From NCBI GenBank assembly GCA_000310025.1, contig FN648498.1:664099-728098 (forward strand): DNA of 64,000 bases, in the 5' to 3' direction. This document shows positions 1-11,979 of the stretch, piece after piece (positions within the stretch are counted from its first letter, which is position 1; each line of letters starts with the position of its first letter). The notes below the pieces were generated by a model. The model did no database searches, had not been told where the DNA came from, and saw nothing but the letters and a program-made list of their open reading frames with translations. Position numbers and translations under genes: made by a program. The DNA comes from Ectocarpus siliculosus. Its lineage: Eukaryota > Sar > Phaeophyceae > Ectocarpales > Ectocarpaceae.

Positions 1-513
1 TAGCTTCAGGGCCTTAATCCAGTGGTGGTAGAGAGAGGGTTTTCCCAAAAACATCCCCCCCCCCTTTTTGCATCCTTTCCCCCCCCCCCCCCCCCCAAAC
101 AGAAAGAGATAGGCCAACCACCAACAGAACAAACAATTACTCCGATACTGTACCACATGTAGGGATATATATCGTGGTCATGTGGTACGTACAATTCTCA
201 TGATGATCGCGGGGATCGCGATCTCACCTACTAATACATCTAACACCTACGTCGATTGTTGGAACGGGTTTGCTAGGTCCATCAAAACAGGGGCGCACCT
301 GGATGAACAAAACAACCTCAAGACGGGGAATGCTTTAACAATAATATTTTCTTATTTACTTGTATTCTTCAAAATTTGGTCGCGGGGAAGGCACACAAAA
401 ACTAGATAATTGGAATCTGCTGCGTCGAGAATAAGGAGAACAAATCACAAAAGACGTTGCCTACCTATGTTATCTACGTATCTAACAGTCAATAGTCAAC
501 AGCAGGCACTCAC
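1..513. other. no exon recognised; downstream intron of eIF5B
   Basis: This stretch follows the splice donor of the last visible eIF5B exon. I translated it on the minus strand looking for the rest of domain II and the C-terminal domains and found nothing that resembles them, so it is most likely intron. It contains C-homopolymer runs around 52-96. Confidence 0.5.
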
Positions 514-1354
514 CGGTCCTGATGCGCATGGCTCGGTCTTCAAACTCGGCCGTGGTGCCCGACTCCTGTTTGTCCAGCGACAGCCGGGCAGGCCCATCCG
601 GGGTGCTCTTCCACGCGTAGCATCGGTCGATCTGATGCCAAAAAAAAAGACAGATACGCGAAGAAAAAAAAAAAGACACGAGCAACGGTAAAAAAAGAAA
701 AAAAATGGAAAAACAAGGGAAAACGAAAAAAATGAATACAGTATAAATGTCGATGCAGATCACCGGCGATAAACTGTGAGTATGCATATGAGGATGCGAT
801 GGAAGCACATTCGTCGGCGTGCAGGAGAACTCTCAATAGATTCCTCGAGAACAATATTCCACAACAAAACAAAACAAAACGAAATCACAGGACAAATCAA
901 TGGCTAAACGGTACTTCAATAGAAAACAACTGCCATAGGCGTCTCATTGATGCCGCCAACAAGATTTGCCACACAAAAAATACAACATAAATCGAAGAAA
1001 ACACGACAGGAGTTCGTTCGCAGGTGAAGGTAAGTATTGTATTGCATTGCATTGTATTGCATTGTATTGTGTTGGTGCAATGTAGAGTAGTGGGTCTATC
1101 CCGCATCGAACGAACTAAATGAGAGGTACCCTGTCATCACGGTCATCACGGTCATCACGGTCATCACGGAAGGAAGGAAGGAAGGAAGGAAGGCGCCAGT
1201 CAGTTCTACCACCGATACGGATGTTGGAAGGTAGCACTGAGCAAAGACCGGAATGGTGTGTAATATCAAGGCAACACCAACGCCACCAGCACCAACACCA
1301 ACATAGCAGCGACAGCACCAACAATACCACCAACACCACTAATAACAACAACAC

Positions 1355-1389
<35 letters not shown>

Positions 1390-4300
1390 AACACCACCAC
1401 CACCACCACCACCAACAACAACAACAAACAACAACAGCAGTATCGAGTGAGCCAACCGAACCATCCCCACCTTGTTGAGCGCGATCACGAACGGCGTGCG
1501 CTTGGACCTCAAGAGGTTGAGGCTCTCGATGGTCTGTGGCTCCAGGCCGTGCATCAGGTCGACCACAAGGATGGCGATGTCGCAGAGCGAGCTGCCCCTC
1601 GATCGGAGGTTCGTGAAGGACTCGTGACCAGGCGTGTCGATGATGAGCATCCCGGGAAGCTTCACGTCCACTTTCATGGTTTGGTTCAATTCCTCCACCT
1701 TTCGTTGGGTAATTTCCATGGTTTTTTTCGTTTGTTGTTTTTGTAGGTGGGGTGAGATGGACTAAGTGCGGGACCATCGAAAGCGTTACCGACGAGATAC
1801 GTTGAAAGCGCACACTTGCTGTCCCGATACTATTATACTATTATACTATTATACTATTATTCTACGGCTCTGAGTATACACAACCTCGCATGGAAGGACA
1901 AGGTTTCCGAACACGTGCACGGAGTGTTTCGCTCCAAGCTACACTCGGGAGAGAGGCGTGCATCAAGGCAGCACGCCTGCAGGGCGGGTGCCTCCCACAA
2001 AAACCAAGCAGCGTGAAGCACATTATTTTCTTGTGCACCCAATCAATGCAATTCATGGCAACGATGATGTGTGAGTGTCACAAAGTACTCGGAAGGCATT
2101 TTACCTTTTCGCAAAGAGTCTCTTTCGAGAAGAAGGTGGCGCCGATCTGTTGGGTAATCCCGCCCGCCTCTCCCTCTTGCACACTGGTTTGTCGGATCTT
2201 GTCCAGCAGCTTCGTCTTGCCTGATTGGTCGGCCAACCATTGAAATTCATGTTGCATGTACGTGTCATCAGATCATTGCATTAGACATCATCTCATAGCT
2301 TCACATCAAACTGCATCACGTCAGGTCCCAGCATGACTCTCACTACGTACATGGCGTGAGTCGAAATCGACAAACGTCTAGGCTTTCCTATCTACCTATG
2401 CGCACGTCGTATTGAAACAGAACAAGACTCTTCAGGTACAGCTGCGGATAAGCGTGCGCGCAGAGTAATTCGAAAGTAAATTGGATTGGTTGTGTTGAAA
2501 ACAGGTTCTACCTTGTGACAAACAACACAAGAGACAAGACATTGTAGGAAACACTAAGGCGGTGGCGTACCATTGGTTTCATCTCTCTTAGTCTTAAGTG
2601 CTGGACTTCTCTTGAAATACCTCCTCTGTCCTCCTTCAAACCCTGCTGCTGCTGCTGCTGCTGCTGCTTCCCGACGTATTGTTGTACTAGAACGCGTATG
2701 TATCTTTCCTTTAATTGGTTAAAAAAACAAAGACAACCTCAAAAGCCCGGTGCTGTGCCTACCAAAGCCTGCTGCCACCTGTGCCCACAAGACAAGTACC
2801 TGTATCGACGTGCCCCATGATGCAAACGATGGGTGAGCGCAACGAGTCGGCGTTGCGAGCCTCTCTTGCGGACTTTTCTCTCTCCAATCGTTTTCGGCGC
2901 GCCTCGTCCTGGGAGATAAAGACAGAAAAAAAACGCGGTCAACGGCTATAAAAAAAAAGAAACGTGCCTTCGACGGCTATGCACACAACGCGTTCAGCGG
3001 GAAAACAACGCTCGGTCTGCCCTCAACGACTACACAACAACAGTAGACGCGTTCCACGGCAACGACAAGACACGACACTAATCTCTCAAACGGCAGCGCA
3101 ACAACAGCAGCACACAGCAAGCATCTCGTGGGGTCCGTCTACCCTGCAGCGGCCGATTCGTTTTCAGCATCTTAACCTATCTCCCACAGCAAGCTTGCGA
3201 TCCCGTAACCCACACCTTGTGGCCGAGAATAACCAACAATTGCCGTTCAACACAGCAGCAACCATCATAAAATTAGAGGGATAGACTAACGCCTTGAGCT
3301 GGCCTCATCGTTTGATTGGCCAACTCAATCCATATCTCAGGCCGACTATTGAGTATTGAATGTTGAATACCTTGAGCATCTCTGCCTGAAGGATCTGTCG
3401 TTGCCTCTCCGCCTCCTCCTTGCGGTGCCTGGAGCAACATCCGGCCGATCAATCAATCAATCAATCGGGGGGCACCACAACGACACCAAACAACGGGCAA
3501 CAGCAGACATCAAATGCACGTAACGAGATACAGCAGTGCAGGACCCCCTCCTCAGGGGGTGTGGGGTGTGAAGTGTGAGGGAAGAGCAAGGGCCACCTCC
3601 TGCTGTAGGGACGGCATGACAAGACATGACACGACACGACACGCTCAATCGCATAACAACCACTAGGGCAGAGAGGAAGGAGAACAAGGCACACGGCACG
3701 ACAGCGTTTAATTCTCTGGTATGAGTCCGGCATGCTACAGTAGAGTACACGGGTGTTTTTTCTCTTTCCTCCCTCCCTCCATCCCTCCCGATTAAAGGCC
3801 GCACCGACACCTGACTAGGTTGCGAGGTGGAGTGCGCAGGGTCCGGTGGAGCAAACCCTTGAACTTGCAACTGTCACTGTTACTGTTCATGTTAAGATTC
3901 TTGTTGGCGTTCTTGTGACCGGGGATGGGTAAGGCGGGGCTGGGACAGAGGTAGGAGCCGGCAGGGATTTGACCAGGAGCACAGCAAAAATAGACAGGAA
4001 AAAAATCTCAAGAGCGCCGCACCTACGTGGGGATACTCTATTCCAAGATACGTGCGTTTCGTTTTTCGATTCTGTTGGGGTTCGCCGGATCACTGTGATT
4101 CCCAACACCACAGACAGACTCAAAAACATCAATCTCCCTGGCAACAGCAGTCATCACACAAACCCTATCGACGCCGGTCTTCAAAGCAAAGGTCGATGAT
4201 TGATTGTCAACACCACCAACAAGGGCCGGCTCTGAAAACCTCAAAAAACAAGTGGAGAGGATGAAAAGGCCAACGTTGTTTCATGAGCGAAGAGTCAAGC

Positions 4301-7300
4301 GTGTGGCCGCACCTCTCCTCCTCCTCCTTCCTAATAGCCTCCAACTTCTGCTGCCGGATGCCCTGCTGCTTTAGCCTCTCCATCTCATCCCGCTTGTCCT
4401 TTTCGATCAGGTCTTCCTCCTCATCGTCGAACTTGTTCGAAGATGACCCGTCCTTCACCGTGATGTTGCCCAGCAGCTCCTGCAACCGAGAGAGACAGGA
4501 AAAAAAATAAAAACAAAAATCACCTGACTGACGCATGAAGTAACGCTTGGGCGGAATTTACACACTACACTACACACCGTGATAACTCTTGGCTGATGGA
4601 GGTGGTGGCCAGCAGCAGCAGATACCGCAAGCACTGACTGTCCAAAAAAAATATTCACCGACAGCCAAGAGGCAAGGTCACATGTGTACACGGGCAGACA
4701 AACGCACACCAAATATCTTTATCTATCAGTGATTGATGCAAAGCTTGGGGGCAACATCACGACGAGGACGTGGCATAGCATGCGACAAAGGTATATAGTT
4801 CCATGTGACCACATCGAGTCGAGTCGGAGACTTGACTGCCTTCAAGTACAACTACATCTACAGCACACAAATTGTAAGCGATACAACAACACTTTCATGG
4901 AAAACGTCGAGCGTGGTGATCCTTGACCTGAGCCACGAACGGACGTGTTTGCCCATTGAGATCTCGAGGAGGACGAGATGGCAATAGGAACCAGCTTCAA
5001 CCTACTCTGCCTACCGTTGCCACACCTCACCCTTAACTTCCACCGAACCAGCTCATTTCGGGGAGCACCCCACTCTTCACTTGTGCCTCCCCTGTGACTA
5101 ATCGACTTGCCTCACGCAACACCCTCTTCTCCATCCTTACGCGGGCACAGGGCCTTGTCACGCACCACATTGAGTACCCTCCCCCCCCCCTCCCTTCAAA
5201 AACTGCGACCCCCCCCGCAATCTTAGTCATGCAAAACATGAGTACCCCCCAACCCCCCCTGCTTGGAGCCTGGTCCAGCGAAAACCCAGCGTACTCCGCC
5301 CTGGCTTTGTAGGGAAAAGAGGTCAAACGTCTACCGACTACGGCATTGATGTTGTTGTTGTTGTTGTCTTCACATTAAAAACCGTTCCGATCTCTCTCTA
5401 CCCAGTACCTTCGTATGTCCGTACTGATCCAACACTCGACGCGGTCGATTCCCGTGGTCACAGGTTAACTTACCCTAAAAAGGTACACTCAAACAAACTG
5501 GCCCCGAGGGGTCCGCAAGTCAATAGAAATCAACGACAGATATTCTGGAATCCTCCACTCCCTCTGCGCGCTATGCGAGGTATCAACTGAGACTAGGAGT
5601 CACTATCTATCATGGGCCGGAGAGAAAGAGGTACACCCCCTTGGTTCAATCTTGGTACTTCACAACGCAAGCAGAGACAAGGCCATCTGGCACAGAAAAA
5701 GAGAGAAAAAAAAAGAGAAAAAAAAAAAACGGCATGCACGGCTACGAGTACACCCTCCTCCCTCCCCCTGGTTATCTCGTCGTCTCACCGTAACATCGGC
5801 GCTGTCCCAATCGTCGACCGCATCTTCCCAATCGTCCGCGGCATCCGCCCCCGCCTCCTCCTCCTCCTCCGCAGCCTTGACCTTCTCCTCCTCTTCCTTC
5901 TCCTTGCTCTTCTTCTCCTCTTCCTCAGCTTTCGTATCGCTTGCAGGCGGCGTCGGGGGGGGAGGGGGCTTGTCCTCCACAGTGGGTGCTGGTGCTGGCG
6001 CGGCCTGCTTGGACTTGTTGGCTGGCTTGCGCTTGCCGTACACGATCTTGGATTTTTTTCCGCCTCCCGCTGTTGCTCCGTCGGTTGGGACCGACGGGAC
6101 TGTTGCAATGCATGACGGTTTCATTTCAAAGCGTGACAATCGTTTTTTGACACTGCGATTGACGCTTTCATGGCGTTGACACAGCGTGACAACAGTTGTT
6201 AGCACTTCAAATGACGTATAAATATCGGTTTCATGACGGCTTTATTACGTTGACAAAGCGTGACAACCATTTCTTAACACTTCAATTGAGCGTCTCATGA
6301 CGGTGACAAAGTGGCAACAGTCAACACCACAAGTGACGGGTACACGATGGGTTCATGGTGTAAAAAAAAAAGTGACAAACAGTCAATACCACAAGCGACG
6401 GCTACATGATGGTTTAATGACGAAAATACAAAGTAATAACAGTTCTTCAACACCACAAACCATATACATGTAGTAGCGCATGTACGATAGAGCTACAGAA
6501 TCTGGACTCCTCTGCTCGACACTGCGGTACATTTAGATTCACGACACTCACCGATCGACTATTATTATTTCAATCGCAACACTGGTTACTTACATTACAG
6601 CAGCAGGAACCCACACGGAAAGAACCACTCTCTGCTCTCAACACCTTTTCTACCGCTGTCCACCCGTCACAACCAACACCTTCACACGACGACAGGCGCA
6701 GGAGCGCAAACACGCAACACGCCTGTCTCCTCGTGATCAAAAAGTATCGCCGGCGGGTGCCTCCCTCGCCTCGCCCACTCAGTCACTGACTCACCCTCCA
6801 GACCGGCGGCGAGCATGGCGGCCTTGGCAGCCTCGGCCCTGGCCTCCTGCTCCTTCTGCTTCTTGGTCTTGTAGGTGCCCTCCTTCTTCTTACGGTCCAG
6901 CTGGAAAACAATAACATTGTGATATATGTTCATGTTGAAAGTCAGAGACTTAGGGTCTGCTTAAGACTGTGTAGTCAAGAACAGTTCCCAGGTGGTATTG
7001 CCTGTGCTAGATTGCTTGATGTGTTCTTTTTAGCAAACGCCAAGTCTGCAGAGAGGAGTACTCACCAAAAACAAGATAATAGGCTGATGACCCAAGTTAG
7101 TAGCGTACCTGTTCAAGTTACCTGTGCTACGGCGGTAGCAGCAGTGAACAAGCAAGGTAACAGGAGCGTGTGCCACAACTTGTTGACAGGTGTGCGGAGG
7201 TGCACTGTAGACGTGAGTCTATTGGTTCTACGTAAGAAATGAGAATAATACGTTGTAAGAATTTGCGGTATTATTGACCTCCGGTGGGGGGCGTGCGCTT

Positions 7301-10300
7301 TGCCTAGTCAGCGTTTTTGTCGACTACTGACGAAACCACGAAGAACCTAAATACCAGTCCGGAACCGCTCCGGAACCGTTCCGGAAACCTTTCTAATGTT
7401 ATTCTGGACTGTTCCCATGAATGTTTCTGACAACCGTTCCAGCAAAGTATGCCCGATCAACGTATGTAGGAAACATTCTACGAACCGCTACGGAATCTAC
7501 CGCATCCATCAGTGGATCGTTGTAGATACCTTTCCTGAAATACAGTTTTTCAAGCTGAAGTCACGTTCTTCAAAAGTAGCTTACTATACCGTGTTTAGTG
7601 TGCCATATCACCTACCATACTGAAACCGGCGCTGTTTCGTGCTAAGAAATCGCTCATGATGCATGTGACACAACATATACTGATATTTTTTATATTAATA
7701 GTACAACACCGCACTTCTACCTCGCCGCAACGAGGTAAAAGACTAAGCTACAAGCGTGCCTCCTGGCAAGCAACAGAAGGGGCGACATCGGGCACACTAC
7801 CTCGATGCATGACGACAAAACACCAAGCCACAACTACAACACAATACGCCATTTCTTCTTAATTCCTCCTGGACACAAAAGGAAGCGTACGCCTATGATG
7901 TTGGTATCACTTCAACACACACACCTTCTCTTTGGCCTTGGCCCTCTTTCTGGCCTTCTCTTCCTCCACCGCTTTCCTGGCAGCCTCTTCCTTAGCCTCC
8001 TCCTCCGCGATCAATCGAGCCTCTTCCTCCTGCAAAGCATGGCAAGGCGTGGCAAGACACGACACGTACCGGGTACAGTAGTGCAGCAGGGAGCTCAACA
8101 AACTAGTGCACAAGAGGCCACACAAACCCGAGATTTTCAAGTACAGATTGTGGCGAGAACTGCGAGGCTGCCGCTGGAGCTGAGGCTTACTGAGGCGAGG
8201 GGTCGTTTGGCGCATGGATGGTGGGTTCCTGCGTGAATGATGCTCGTGAGGAGAGAAGAGAAGATAGGGCACCACGCGCGAGCGGCTTGTTGCTTCTGAA
8301 GCCCTTGTCTCGGCACGAAGCACCGAGAGGATGTTACAGGGCAGGAACCTGCGAAGTGGAATTCACTACAGAAATTAAGGTAGCAGCGAAGCACTCGCAA
8401 CGCGTTATAGAACGCCAACAATGCGCCCATGTCCGTGTAAACAATGACCAATCATGGCCTACTTCCTGACAAAAGCAACGGCGGTATCTGACAATAAGAT
8501 GTTTTGGCGTGAGCAAATCACATATCAACATCACCTCGATCTTCCTGATCCGCTCCTCTTCCTCCCGCTGCCGGGCCATCCTCTCCGCGAGCAGCTTCCC
8601 CGCCGCCGATTGCTTGGGCTTCTTGTCTTCGTCGTCTTCTTTCTTGTCCCCCCCTCCACCACCCTGAACACATAGCAAACAACGGCATTGCAATTACACA
8701 CAAACATGACACGTCATGTACCGCATGATACTGCCTCCTTTCATCGCGAACACGAACCGCTGAACACATCGCAAACAATTCGATCACAATTACACACATA
8801 CGGCTCTGTACCACGTGATACTGCCCCCCTTTCATAGCGAACATGCACCACATGCAAAGATATGGTTGGTCGCAGCGGTGCTATTGAGTAGGAGGAAAGT
8901 TCAGATCCTTGGATACAGGCGACAACAACTCCACGAACTTCACCTTTACATAGCCAAAGGAATGGGTTCTGCACAAACGGGCCTTATATTGTAGCCAAGC
9001 CAATCCAAACCCAACTTTTTTATATCTTCGACAGCAATCAAGTAATCCTGGTGATCGTGAGTGATGCATATGAATTCTCTTGCCCTCTTGTCACGGTCGC
9101 TCTCAGCAGTGCCTTCAGAAAAAAATGCCCAACGCATTATCTCACTGCTGGTGCTGCCATCCTTCTGCCACTGCTCAAGTCACGCAAACGTCATCACGTC
9201 ATCACCTCACCTTCTTCTTTTTCTTCTTCTTCTTGCTCTTGGACTCTTCCCCCGCCCCCGCCCCCGCGCCCATCTGCGCCAGGAAGGCCGCGGCGGCTGC
9301 GGCAGGGTCCTCCATCGGGGCTACCGCTGGTCCAGCATCGGCGGCAGTTTCGGCCTCCTTAGGCTGGCACAAGAACCAACGGAGGAACATATGTAGGTTG
9401 ATGACGTCAAGCAACTCTTAGAACGTGGAATAGAAGTGGTGAGGTGCGGCGCTACACACAAGGCCGTAGCGAGAATACACGGCATGCACCACTGCTGTTC
9501 GATGCTAAGGTGCTCAGAAACGACTGCAGGGAAAAATGAGCTGGAAAAGGTAAGGTATTCTGCAGTAGGACGACGGCAACGACGACAAAGTAATACGAGT
9601 GAGGAAAGGGAAAGACTTGTGCATGCACATGCGTTGAAACGACACCTCCGAAAAGCGAACGATGCCGAAGCCATCATGCCTTGTTGGACAGTTGGACAGT
9701 GATCGTTGCGTTGCGAATAGTCAGTCTACTAGCCGTAAGCGCAACACGTCACATCCTTCCTTTTCCGTCAGGTAAAATCCCTCTCCTCTCCTCCTTACGG
9801 GCTATCTTGCTATTTTCACTCAGGTCACCATCCCCCTGCCGTGTAGACAAACACGACCTCTGAACTTGCTGGTGAGGGGAAAGGGCAAAGGCATGGCGCC
9901 TCGTCCCGTAGGCAAGGCTGCATCAACTACACTCTTGACTACGTTCGTTCGTCCGAGCTTTCGGAAAAGCCTAGACCCGGTATGTATGCATACATGCATA
10001 CCGCATATGACACTGATGGGGTGGTTGGCATGGGTCTTGCTTCGCTTTGGCGTGCCCATCCTCTTGTTACAGTAACCTCACCGTGCTCTTGGTCTTGGAA
10101 GCGGGACCACCGCCCTCGATCTCCGCCATAAGCGCGTCCAAGTCGTCGGCGTCGTCGCCTCCGCCGCCGCCGCCTCCACCGCCTTTCCCTTTCCCTTTCC
10201 CCTTCTTACCTCCCTTTCCTTTTCCCTTCGCCACGGTCTATTAAAAACGATGGTGTGGGAGTTTGGGTTGGGCCAAGGCAAGCCACATGAGTGCAGACGG

Positions 10301-11257
10301 ATCGTCAGGAGAATGGGGGCTTGGACAAACAGGGGTGGGGACGAGCATTAGACTGCATGTGCACAGGGCAGGCATAGTGTTTAGTGATCCTTTTCGACGA
10401 TTCATTCTTCCAAGACCGTGAACTGATATTTTCCTATTTTCGGCTTGCTCCGTTTTCATGGTACACACATACTCCGGAGTACGACTTATACCTGGCCAAA
10501 AAAGGTCTGCCTCGTATGCACTACTATTCACTTCGTCGTTTGCCACCAAGTATGAGTCTACCCCATGTGGCTGAACCTAAGGACCCAACTGTCCAAGAAA
10601 CGATTCCAAGCTCGCGGAATGCACGACCCAACCCCCCTTTGGATGCAGAGGCCGAAGCACCAGCACCCGAGCCAGTCGGGCCATCCTTCTCATCGGGCTC
10701 GTACGCTACAAGAGGGAGCTCTCGTCCGTCGCCCCGCTTTTGCAAGGTGCCGACGCGCTGATGGAGTCAAACTCTGCAAGAGCATCGGTGCCTGCGTCTG
10801 TGGACATCCGAGACCTCTCTCGCATGTCCAAAGACGCAGACACCACTGCTATCCAAAAGTATGACGCCAGCAGCGCTTCGGCACATTGCAAAGGCGGGGC
10901 GACGGGCGAGAGCTCGTTCTCGTCGACTACGAGTCCTGATGACGAGGAGGATGAGCAGGCTGGTTGGTTTGCTGGTGCTTTGGCCTCCACGGCATACGAT
11001 TTTGTGTGTTACTCGCAAGAACAACATTTGAACTCCATCCTGTCATGCATACTGTTGCTCGTCGCGGACAACCATTCCAGAGAAGGGATTGCAGTACTGT
11101 GACACCCCTCTCTGAACTGCAGCAGGTCTGTGCAAGATACTGCTTGCAAGTGCCCTCTGTGTTCGTGTTCCAAGAAAAGTCCTCATATCGTCCCTCAAAA
11201 CATTTACTTCATGTCAACCACAGGGAAGATACAAATTGCACATGAGTGCTTGCATTG

Positions 11258-11306
<49 letters not shown>

Positions 11307-11979
11307 GGTGGAATACCTTGACAGGGGCAGCCACAACCTCTACGGCAGGAGCAGCAGCAGCAGCAGCAGGGGGAGGCTCGCTGTCGGAGTAGCTGTCGGA
11401 GTCGCTCGACATGTCCCCAAACGCCGACGCCTTTCATGCACGAGACACGGCGATGCAGGTCCAAGCAGAACGCGGGGTATGGCGGAGAGCGGTCGAGGCC
11501 GGCGAGCGAGCATACGACACACAGGAGACAGAAGCGAACAAAACGAGAGACGAAAATTAAATATCATCAAGGATGCCCGTGCATGGGCTATAGCCTCGGC
11601 AGCAGGTGCCTGACATGCCGCCCTGCCAATTTGCAGTACAAACCGCGGTGCGTCCGCGAGCAACGAAGGCGTGTGGTTTGCATTGCCGAGAGATGGAGCC
11701 AAAACCAGGCATCGCCTTACAGACCTTCATCTTCAACTACAAGCAAAACGCTGCACTCCGGCAAGGGACGGGAAAACACGAGCCTTTCCAGCGAACGTTC
11801 CTCGTGGCCATCTGCAGAAAGCTTAAGGCAACACCGCCCCAGCGAGGGAGAGAGAAGGCACCCACAGGCAGGGAGGGGAAGGCACAACCGCACCCACCGC
11901 AGTACCTGTGCAAAGACACTCGTCACACCTTGGTTGTGGTCGGCACGTCGACATCCGAATCACTGTCGCTGCTGGACAT
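514..11979 (-). CDS. EIF5B: eukaryotic translation initiation factor 5B (IF-2 family GTPase), 3'-truncated
   Basis: eIF5B is the ribosome-dependent GTPase that joins the 60S subunit to the 48S complex in the cytosol. Exons on the minus strand, 5' to 3': 11979-11929, 11430-11317, 10237-10082, 9363-9211, 8663-8535, 8029-7925, 6900-6795, 6069-5789, 4479-4313, 3428-3371, 2908-2800, 2220-2105, 1698-1471, 631-514. All phases join, giving 630 codons. Residues 1-440 form the low-complexity Lys/Glu/Asp-rich N-terminal region typical of the family, including [13 protein letters not shown] and [14 protein letters not shown]. The GTPase core follows: G1 GHVDTGKT at 472-479, G2 [10 protein letters not shown] at 496-505, G3 DTPGH at 536-540, and G4 NKID at 590-593 split across the last intron. 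The EFEDRA segment of the G domain closes the visible part. Domains II-IV must lie beyond the window start. The acceptor before exon 1698-1471 has a poor pyrimidine tract and could be shifted by a few bases. The start Met fits the short acidic MSSSDSDSD leader, but a second Met-Ser-acidic stretch opens within exon 2. Identity is certain; the N-terminal exon borders less so. Confidence 0.95.
1133..1193. repeat. tandem 9-bp repeat followed by (AAGG)n
   Basis: Four copies of TCATCACGG run directly into a (GGAA)n tract. It lies in the eIF5B intron between exons 1698-1471 and 631-514. Further on in the same intron (about 1265-1436) sit CAG, CAC and CAA trinucleotide tracts. Confidence 0.9.
5228..5250 (+). 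repeat. tail fragment of a SINE-like dispersed repeat
   Basis: The tail CATGCAAAACATGAGTACC followed by a C-rich run closely matches the end of the longer repeats at 16517-16636 and 21997-22113. The body of the repeat is not recognisable here. It lies in an eIF5B intron. Confidence 0.55.
5350..5490 (+). repeat. dispersed repeat, ACCGTTCCGA family (copy 1)
   Basis: A (TTG)n tract leads into GTCTTCACATTAAAAACCGT, then TCCGATCTCTCTC, CAGTACCTTCG and TGTCCGTAC. A later block contains GGTTAACTTACCCTAAAAAG. The same ordered blocks recur at 49386-49510, with shorter versions at 32606, 44845, 44945, 51247 and 54624. All copies lie in introns or intergenic DNA in the same orientation. No coding capacity is seen. 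Confidence 0.75.
6107..6440. repeat. degenerate tandem repeat of about 65-70 bp in an eIF5B intron
   Basis: Blocks such as TTTCATGACGG, GTTGACAAAGCGTGACAAC and AACACTTCAA return in the same order four to five times with growing divergence. The array fills much of the intron between exons 6900-6795 and 6069-5789. Confidence 0.75.
8665..8855. repeat. tandem duplication (about 96 bp) that copies a splice acceptor
   Basis: Two adjacent units share GAACACAT.GCAAACAA, CAATTACACACA, GATACTGCC and CCTTTCAT.GCGAACA. Read on the minus strand, each unit ends in TGTGTTCAG; the one at 8664-8672 is the acceptor used for eIF5B exon 8663-8535. The second unit therefore carries a duplicate acceptor about 96 bp upstream. 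Confidence 0.8.
11263..11302. repeat. (AG)n microsatellite
   Basis: About 20 uninterrupted AG dinucleotides lie in the eIF5B intron, 14 bp downstream of the donor of exon 11430-11317 on the coding strand. Confidence 0.95.

Noticed and set aside
5785-6108. Arg-rich minus-strand frame of 107 codons
   Set aside because: It is an alternative frame of the eIF5B exon 6069-5789, whose real frame gives the Lys/Glu-rich segment with [10 protein letters not shown].
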